Of a DNA stretch of 27,419 nucleotides, positions 22,298 to 27,419 are shown piece by piece (within the stretch, counting starts at the first letter, position 1; each line of letters opens with the position of its first letter). The translations under genes were made by a program, and so were the position numbers. Source of the DNA: Lachnospiraceae bacterium. Lineage in GTDB: Bacteria; Bacillota; Clostridia; Lachnospirales; Lachnospiraceae. The notes beneath the pieces were generated by a model. The model did not search any database and was not told where the DNA came from. It saw nothing but the letters and a program-made list of their open reading frames with translations. The stretch is from contig VSNO01000045.1 in NCBI GenBank assembly GCA_009774375.1, positions 1-27,419 on the forward strand. Direction: 5' to 3'.

Positions 22298-23548
22298 ATG
22301 GGAATGACAATAGCAGAAAAGATCATCGCGGCAGCGGCAGGCGTGGCATCTGTCAGGCCTGGGGATATCCATACAGTGGAGCTTGACAGACTGATGAGCA
22401 ATGACGGGACGACGCATCTGACGATCGATATGTATCGCAACCTGAAAAATCCGCGCATCGCGGACGTTGACAAATTAGTGTGGATCGTGGATCACAACGT
22501 GCCCTGTGACAGCGTGAAGACAGCAGCGTCGCACAAGAAGATGCGCGATTTTGCGAAGGAGCATGGCATCAAATTCTATGAGGGGGCTGGCGTGTGCCAT
22601 CAGGTGATGATGGAGAACCACGTCACGAGCGGCGAGCTGATCTTCGGCGCGGACAGTCATACCTGCGCATACGGCGCGGCGGGCGCGTTCGGAACGGGCG
22701 TTGGCTGCACGGATTATCTCTATGCGATGGTGACAGGAAAATCATGGCTTTTGGTGCCGGAAACTCTGAGATTCAATCTGACAGGAAAGTTAAACGACGG
22801 TGTTTACGCGAGGGATCTGATCCTCTCGATCATAGGAATGATCGGCGCCAACGGCGCGAACTATATGGCGATGGAGTTTGGCGGTGAAGGCTTAAAGACA
22901 TTGAATATGAGCGACAGGATCGCCATCTGCAATCTCTGCGTGGAGGCGGGGGCAAAGACTGCGCTGATGGAGGTTGATGAGATCACGCTCGATTATCTGA
23001 AGGCGCACGGCAGGGAGCCGAAGCATGTCTTCAAGAGCGACGAAGATGCCCATTTTGCAAAGGTGTATGAGATCGATCTGGCAGCGGTCAGGCCGATCGT
23101 GGCAAAGCCGCATTTTGTGGACAGCGTCGTCGATGCAAAGGAGTGCGTGGGGACGCATATCGACGAAGCGTTTCTAGGCTCCTGCAACAATGGACGGATC
23201 GAGGATCTGAGAGTCGGCGCAGAGCTGATCAAAGGCAGAAAGGTGCATCCGCATGTGCGGTTTCTGGTGGTTCCGGCGAGTACGGAAGTGTACAGGCAGG
23301 CGCTTGCGGAGGGGATCATCGATACGTTTATGGAGGCAGGCGCGATCGTCATGAACGCGAACTGCAGTGTGTGCTGGGGAAGCTGCCAGGGCGTGATCGG
23401 CGAGGGAGAAGTGCTGATCAGCACCGGAACGCGCAATTTTAAAGGGCGCGCGGGACACAAGGATTCGTTCGTGTATCTTGCATCTGCGGCGACAGTGACG
23501 GCGTCTGCGATCCGGGGCGAGATCACGACGGCGGACATGATATCGTAG
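22298..23548 (+). CDS. leuC: 3-isopropylmalate dehydratase large subunit family protein (first pair)
   Basis: A 416-residue [4Fe-4S] hydro-lyase large subunit of the bacterial/archaeal short type (about 420 residues). The cluster ligands are Cys296 (FLGSCNNGRIEDL) and Cys356/Cys359 (NCSVCWG). The N-terminal MTIAEKIIAAAAG, active-site GADSHTCAYGAAGAFGTGVG and KPHFVDSVVD motifs are present. It differs from usual LeuC in GSCNN for GSCTN and in SCQGV after CWG. It follows the small subunit (AGGGGGAAG ribosome binding site) and is followed after 27 nt by a second small subunit. The leuC assignment rests on its partner's loop; another hydroxy-acid substrate is possible. Confidence 0.85.
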   Translation: MGMTIAEKIIAAAAGVASVRPGDIHTVELDRLMSNDGTTHLTIDMYRNLKNPRIADVDKLVWIVDHNVPCDSVKTAASHKKMRDFAKEHGIKFYEGAGVCHQVMMENHVTSGELIFGADSHTCAYGAAGAFGTGVGCTDYLYAMVTGKSWLLVPETLRFNLTGKLNDGVYARDLILSIIGMIGANGANYMAMEFGGEGLKTLNMSDRIAICNLCVEAGAKTALMEVDEITLDYLKAHGREPKHVFKSDEDAHFAKVYEIDLAAVRPIVAKPHFVDSVVDAKECVGTHIDEAFLGSCNNGRIEDLRVGAELIKGRKVHPHVRFLVVPASTEVYRQALAEGIIDTFMEAGAIVMNANCSVCWGSCQGVIGEGEVLISTGTRNFKGRAGHKDSFVYLASAATVTASAIRGEITTADMIS

Positions 23549-23575
23549 GGAGTTCATAAGGAGTTAGAATAAAAT

Positions 23576-24067
23576 ATGGATAGATTTACAGGAAAAATAT
23601 GGGTTTTGGGTGATGATATCGACACGGATATCATCATCCCGACAGAGTACCTGGCGTTAAAGACCGTGCAGGATATGGCGCCGTATGCATTTTCACCATT
23701 GCGCCCGGAGCTCGCAGGACAGATCAGGGAAGGGGACATCATCGTCGCAGGGAAGAACTTTGGCTGCGGATCGTCAAGAGAGCAGGCGCCGGAGATCATC
23801 AAGGCGCTCGGCATCCGATGTGTGATCGCGAAGTCTTTCGCGCGCATCTTCTTCCGCAATTCCATCAATAACGGACTGCTGCTGATCGAGAATGACAGGA
23901 TTCAAAACGATGTGAAGGAGGGGGACGAGATCACAGTTGCCATCAACGAGTCGATCGAGTGTCATGGAAAACAGCATCCGATCACGTCGCTCCCGCAGAA
24001 TCTGGTGGATATCCTCAATGCGGGCGGGCTGGTAAAGGCGATGCAGAGACGAAGCGGGTTGGTTTAG
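23576..24067 (+). CDS. aconitase-family hydro-lyase small subunit (second pair)
   Basis: A 163-residue small subunit with GDDIDTDIIIPTEYL, FGCGSSREQAP and IAKSFARIFFRNSINNGLLLI. It is clearly paralogous to the first small subunit. Its substrate loop reads YLAL instead of YIIY, and it carries a longer MAPYAFSPLRPELA segment after the loop. That suggests a different substrate, for example a methylated malate such as 2,3-dimethylmalate or citramalate-type acids, or homocitrate-type acids; I cannot decide which. TAAGGAG lies 10 nt before the start ATG. The matching large subunit follows 10 nt later. Confidence 0.85.
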   Translation: MDRFTGKIWVLGDDIDTDIIIPTEYLALKTVQDMAPYAFSPLRPELAGQIREGDIIVAGKNFGCGSSREQAPEIIKALGIRCVIAKSFARIFFRNSINNGLLLIENDRIQNDVKEGDEITVAINESIECHGKQHPITSLPQNLVDILNAGGLVKAMQRRSGLV

Positions 24068-24077
24068 GAGGAGAGCA

Positions 24078-25322
24078 ATGGGTTCAACTATAATAGAAAA
24101 GATCGTGAGAAATAATATCGGAAAAGAGGTCCACCCCGGCGAGATCGTGACCGTCAATGTCGACCGCGTGATGATACACGACATCTTTATCCCGTTCGTG
24201 GCATCGAAGTTCGAGGAGATGGGATTTACAAAGTTGTGGGATGCGGACAGGGCGGTGCTGATCTACGATCATCTGGTACCGGCGAGCCAGGTGGACGATA
24301 CCAGGCATTTCCGCATCGGCAATGAATTTGCGGAGAAGTATGGTATGAAAAATATCCATCGCTCCGACGGGATCTGCCACCAGCTGATGACAGAGGCAGG
24401 CTATGTCAGGCCGGGCGACATCGTGTTCGGAACAGACAGCCACACGACGACATACGGCTGTGTCGGCGCGTTCTCGTCAGGCATCGGCTACACGGAGATG
24501 GCAAGCATCCTGGGAACCGGCACACTCTGGATCCGCGTGCCGGAGACGATCCGGGTAAACATCACAGGAAAGCTGCCCCCCAATGTCATGGCGAAGGACA
24601 TCATACTGAAACTGATCGGTGATCTGGGCGCGGACGGAGCGACTTACAAGGCGCTGGAGTTTACAGGAGATACCGTTGAGAATATGACAGTGGCGTCGAG
24701 AATGTCCATGTCGAACATGGCGATCGAGGCGGGGGCAAAGTGTGCGCTCTTCACACCGGATGAGAAGACTGCGGAATACTGTGGAATATCGCTTACGGAC
24801 AGGGAAAGGGATCTGGTCGGAGATGCGGATGCACAGTACTGCCAGGTGATCGAATACAGGGCGGAAGATTTTGTCCCGGTGATGGCATGTCCCTCCAATG
24901 TAGATCATGTCAGGCCGGTCTCTGAGCTTGCGGGAAAAGCGGTCGACCAGGTGTTCATCGGTTCCTGCACAAATGGAAGACTCGAGGATCTGATGGCGGC
25001 GGCAGAGGTGCTGAAAGGAAAGCATGTGGCACCCTTTGTCAAACTCATCGTCACACCGGCAAGCCGTAAGATCTACAGGGAAGCTGTGGCAAACGGTACG
25101 ATGGCAGTGCTTGCGGAGGCGGGAGCCATCATCACGCATCCGAGCTGTGGTCTGTGCTGCGGCAGGACTGGCGGTATCCTGACGGACGGCGAGACCGTCA
25201 TCGCGACCAACAACAGAAACTTCCTCGGGCGCATGGGAACGTCCAAAGTCAATATCTATCTGGCATCGCCCAGATCCGCCGCAGCCTGTGCAGTGGCAGG
25301 AGAGATCGTTACATTGGATTAA
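24078..25322 (+). CDS. aconitase-family hydro-lyase large subunit (second pair)
   Basis: A 414-residue [4Fe-4S] dehydratase large subunit with MGSTIIEKIVRNNIGKEVHPGE, GTDSHTTTYGCVGAFSSGIGYTEM, cluster Cys297 (FIGSCTNGRLEDL) and Cys357/Cys360 (PSCGLC, followed by a third Cys361). It keeps the canonical GSCTN that the first large subunit lacks. TAGGAGGAGAGCA precedes its start. It closes the small-large-small-large series. Automatic annotation would call both pairs LeuCD, but two functional copies side by side in one operon argue for divergent substrates. Neither leuA nor leuB is in the window. Confidence 0.87.
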   Translation: MGSTIIEKIVRNNIGKEVHPGEIVTVNVDRVMIHDIFIPFVASKFEEMGFTKLWDADRAVLIYDHLVPASQVDDTRHFRIGNEFAEKYGMKNIHRSDGICHQLMTEAGYVRPGDIVFGTDSHTTTYGCVGAFSSGIGYTEMASILGTGTLWIRVPETIRVNITGKLPPNVMAKDIILKLIGDLGADGATYKALEFTGDTVENMTVASRMSMSNMAIEAGAKCALFTPDEKTAEYCGISLTDRERDLVGDADAQYCQVIEYRAEDFVPVMACPSNVDHVRPVSELAGKAVDQVFIGSCTNGRLEDLMAAAEVLKGKHVAPFVKLIVTPASRKIYREAVANGTMAVLAEAGAIITHPSCGLCCGRTGGILTDGETVIATNNRNFLGRMGTSKVNIYLASPRSAAACAVAGEIVTLD

Positions 25323-25388
25323 CCGTCCAATGACAAAGTGCGAAAAATAAGATATCCTCTAATTGATCATCAGATAAAGGAGGAGCAT

Positions 25389-26495
25389 ATGAAAGCGATC
25401 AAGATAGGGACAAAGGTTGAGATATACAATGACACTGTGATGACCTACAATGAGCTGCCTGCAAGGGCGTATATCATAAGATTTGAGAAAATGACAGGCT
25501 TCTATCTGGATGAGTATGCAGATATTCAGGTAAAAGAGAATAAGGTCTACGGTGAACACGCGAAAAAGGTGCAGAAGGTTCTGAGGGCGTATGCGAAATT
25601 TGACAGAAACCTCGGGGTGATACTGAGCGGATATAAGGGGATCGGAAAGTCGATGTTTGCAAAGCTCCTGTCGATAGAAGCGATAAAACACAATATTCCG
25701 GTCATCGTAGTGGATCAGTATATCCCGGGGATCGCATCTTATATCGAGGCGATCGACCAGGGTGTCATGGTGCTTTTTGACGAGTTCGACAAGACCTTCG
25801 GTGATGTCAGGCCGCCGGAGGGGGAGGTGGAACCGCAGGCGGCGCTGCTTGGCCTGTTTGACGGGCTGGTGCGGGGAAAGAAGCTGTTTGTCATTACCTG
25901 CAATGACATTCGGAAGCTGAATGACTTCATTATAAACCGTCCGGGACGGTTCCACTATCATTTTCGGTTTGATTATCCGTCGGCAGATGATATACGGACA
26001 TATCTTTATGACAAACTGGGTGAGGAACACTATCATGAGATCGAACCGATTGTCACATTTTCGAGAAAAGTGGATCTCAATTATGACTGTCTCCGGGCCA
26101 TCGCGTTTGAAGTGAACAATGGCGAGAGTTTTCACAGCGCGATCAAGGATCTGAACATCATCAATCTCTCGCAGGAGCGATACAATTTTACGATCTATTT
26201 TGAAAATGGTTCTCCGATGTATGCCAGGAACAGGAATGTCGATTTTTTCAGCGATGAGGAGATCATCATCTGTTTTGCCGAGGATGACTACAACGAGATT
26301 CTGACAGTGGGGTTCTGGATGGCGGACAGTGAATACGACGTAAAAAATGACTGTGCGGTGGTGGCGGCTGACCGGTTGAGGATCACCTATGATGAAGATT
26401 ATGAGGAAGATATTGTCAGAAAGGTGAAGAGACTGGTCGTACAGCGCCTGGAGATCCAAAAAGTGCGGGAGAAAAGCCTGCATTACGCAGTGTAG
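25389..26495 (+). CDS. AAA+ family ATPase of unknown function
   Basis: A 368-residue cytoplasmic protein. An N-terminal region of about 75 residues (strand-rich, no known domain) precedes an AAA+ core: Walker A GYKGIGKS at 81-88, Walker B VMVLFDEFD at 126-134 (Asp131, Glu132), sensor 1 TCND at 170-173, and the arginine-finger region NRPGRFHYHF around Arg184/Arg187. A lid and a C-terminal acidic domain of about 130 residues (FAEDDYNEIL, YDEDYEEDIV) follow. ATG 25389 follows AAAGGAGGAGCAT, a very strong site. AAA+ proteins of this size and shape occur in phages and other mobile elements; that origin is inference. It lies 66 nt after the dehydratases and convergent with a phosphatase gene. Confidence 0.82.
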   Translation: MKAIKIGTKVEIYNDTVMTYNELPARAYIIRFEKMTGFYLDEYADIQVKENKVYGEHAKKVQKVLRAYAKFDRNLGVILSGYKGIGKSMFAKLLSIEAIKHNIPVIVVDQYIPGIASYIEAIDQGVMVLFDEFDKTFGDVRPPEGEVEPQAALLGLFDGLVRGKKLFVITCNDIRKLNDFIINRPGRFHYHFRFDYPSADDIRTYLYDKLGEEHYHEIEPIVTFSRKVDLNYDCLRAIAFEVNNGESFHSAIKDLNIINLSQERYNFTIYFENGSPMYARNRNVDFFSDEEIIICFAEDDYNEILTVGFWMADSEYDVKNDCAVVAADRLRITYDEDYEEDIVRKVKRLVVQRLEIQKVREKSLHYAV

Positions 26496-26524
26496 GCGCA
26501 AAAAACCTGCACTGCGCAGTGACG
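26471..26524. terminator. candidate convergent terminator region
   Basis: Read on the - strand, GCCTACA / TGCAGGC (one mismatch) forms a hairpin followed by TTTTCT, and further upstream CACTGCGCAGTG is followed by CAGG and six T residues. Either could end the phosphatase transcript. On the + strand GCCTGCA / TGTAGGC overlaps the ATPase stop codon but lacks a T tract. Confidence 0.4.
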
Positions 26525-26995
26525 TTACAGCCTGCCGCGATCGTTTTCGAGGATATACCTGAGGAGCCCGCTGCAGCCTTCACTCACATCCGCGTAGGTC
26601 GCGTCAAAATCCCCTGTGTACCATGGGTCGGCGACGTCCCTTCCGGAACCGGCGAAGTTGAGAAGCTTGTAGATCCTGCCGTCGGGATCGCCGCCGGCGA
26701 TGCGTGTCATGTTTCGGATATTGGCGGTATCCATACCGATCAGATAATCATAATCTGCATAGTCCTGCGCAGTCATCTGTACCGCGCGGTGGGGCACCGG
26801 CGGGATCCGGACCTCGCGCAGCTTGCCGACAGTGCCGTGGTGGGGAGGATTGCCGATCTCCTCCCGGCTGGTGGCGGCAGAGTTGATGTAGAATGAGTTT
26901 TCCAGTTGCTGTTGTCTTACAAGGTATGTCATGACGCTCTCCGCCATTGTACTGCGGCAGATATTGCCATGGCAGACGAATAAAATTTTAACCAT
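26525..26995 (-). CDS. low-molecular-weight protein-tyrosine phosphatase
   Basis: A 156-residue cytoplasmic phosphatase. The P-loop VCHGNICRS at residues 7-15 supplies the nucleophile Cys8, Arg14 and Ser15, and the general acid is Asp123 in ADPWYTGDF, with the conserved Pro124 and Tyr126. All catalytic residues are present, and the length is typical. In Firmicutes such enzymes dephosphorylate tyrosine kinases of capsule synthesis or arginine-phosphorylated proteins; here no kinase is nearby, so the target is unknown. Protein-arginine phosphatases carry Thr in the P-loop (C-x-G-N-T-C-R); Ile12 here points to tyrosine specificity. AAGGGAT lies 9 nt before the ATG. Confidence 0.95.
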   Translation of the reverse strand: MVKILFVCHGNICRSTMAESVMTYLVRQQQLENSFYINSAATSREEIGNPPHHGTVGKLREVRIPPVPHRAVQMTAQDYADYDYLIGMDTANIRNMTRIAGGDPDGRIYKLLNFAGSGRDVADPWYTGDFDATYADVSEGCSGLLRYILENDRGRL

Positions 26996-27082
26996 ATCTT
27001 TTATATCCCTTCATAAGCCTTCAAACCTAGATATTTCAAGCTTTCCGGCGCTTTTTTCATTTTTGGTTTTTTACCCTTAATC

Positions 27083-27144
27083 TGCGTAATTCGTTATAAA
27101 TCTACGCAAATTTACGGGCAAATGGTGTAGTAATTGGTGTAGTA
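27083..27144. repeat. inverted and tandem repeats next to the recombinase remnant
   Basis: TGCGTA (27083-27088) and TACGCA (27103-27108) form an inverted repeat, and two 12-mers, AATGGTGTAGTA and ATTGGTGTAGTA, stand in tandem at 27121-27144. They lie just past the 3' end of the recombinase fragment, where element ends and recombinase-binding arms usually are. An attachment-site role is a guess. Confidence 0.35.
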
Positions 27145-27158
27145 GATTAGTGTACTTC

Positions 27159-27365
27159 TCAACCTGATTTTCTCTGTTTTCCATGCATATCCGCTTCTTT
27201 GAAGTCTAAAATCTTTGCCATCTGCTCCGCCGCACGGTCATAGCTGGCATGAGTATAGACATTCAGCGTAACACCTACATCGGAATGACCCATTACATAC
27301 TGCAAGGTCTTAATATCCATACCTGCGTTTGCCATGTTGGTACCCAAAATCCGAATTATAGTCAC
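27159..27365 (-). pseudogene. C-terminal fragment of a tyrosine recombinase (integrase)
   Basis: The 68-residue reading contains TNMANAGMDIKTLQYVMGHSDVG and NVYTHASYDRAAEQMAKI, the end of a Tn916/phage-type integrase: the second part of the catalytic domain with its H-x-x-[HW] His (MGHSD) and nucleophilic Tyr (NVYTHAS). The preceding segment, which should hold the R-H-x-x-R box (LRHTFCTN type), is replaced by TIIRILGTN, and a TGA stop stands directly before it in the same frame. Upstream (to 27419) another reading, ending KLGVLKADY, is joined on. The gene is therefore broken, most likely by deletion or rearrangement in a decaying element. The window ends too soon to see the rest. Confidence 0.85.
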
Positions 27366-27419
27366 TCAATAATCAGCCTTGAGCACACCCAGCTTCGTTA
27401 GGAACAACCGGTCACGTTC

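Noticed and set aside
25359..26501. A 380-codon open frame on the - strand opposite the AAA+ ATPase gene
   Set aside because: The + strand has the Walker motifs and a near-consensus ribosome binding site. The antisense frame has neither.

Overview
This 27.4-kb window looks like chromosome from a Gram-positive anaerobe of the Clostridia, most likely a Lachnospiraceae-type gut bacterium. The reasons are strong AGGAGG-type ribosome binding sites almost everywhere, intrinsic terminators, a lipoprotein lipobox, a CmpB-type membrane protein, and the Firmicute core order gpmI - eno - secG - rnr - smpB. The placement is inferred from gene content and style. There is no rRNA, tRNA or CRISPR array that I can recognise.

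Layout. Positions 1-7.8 kb (+ strand) are sensory and housekeeping genes: a sugar-type binding lipoprotein followed by a chemoreceptor, thiamine pyrophosphokinase, a CmpB-like membrane protein with a hybrid histidine kinase, and a beta-lactamase-fold serine hydrolase. Positions 7.9-11.7 kb (- strand) hold a two-subunit ABC exporter whose NBDs show the classic one-degenerate-site asymmetry. It is preceded by a perfect-spacing promoter, a 28-codon leader ORF with a consensus SD, and a strong intrinsic terminator, together an apparent translation-linked attenuator. Positions 11.8-19.0 kb (+) are the conserved glycolysis/RNA-quality-control block: gpmI, a Uma2-type nuclease gene wedged in, an enolase with a Cys-bearing insertion, a 449-nt structured gap, secG, rnr and smpB.

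Positions 19.0-20.8 kb (-) are accessory: a CbiE/CbiT-derived protein that has lost half of CbiE and the usual SAM-binding glycines, a small coiled-coil protein, a small membrane protein, and duplicated palindromic repeats between them. Positions 20.9-21.8 kb (+) are a DUF3791/DUF3990-like locus, probably toxin-antitoxin related, with a truncated DUF3990 gene. Positions 21.8-25.3 kb (+) carry two complete small/large pairs of isopropylmalate dehydratase-family enzymes in tandem. Next come an orphan AAA+ ATPase (+), a low-molecular-weight tyrosine phosphatase (-), and the C-terminal scrap of a tyrosine recombinase at the right end, marking a decayed mobile element.

The best candidates for something undescribed are the attenuator in front of the ABC exporter, the degenerate CbiET-like protein with its repeat-flanked neighbour, the switch-like RNA upstream of secG, and the orphan AAA+ ATPase.
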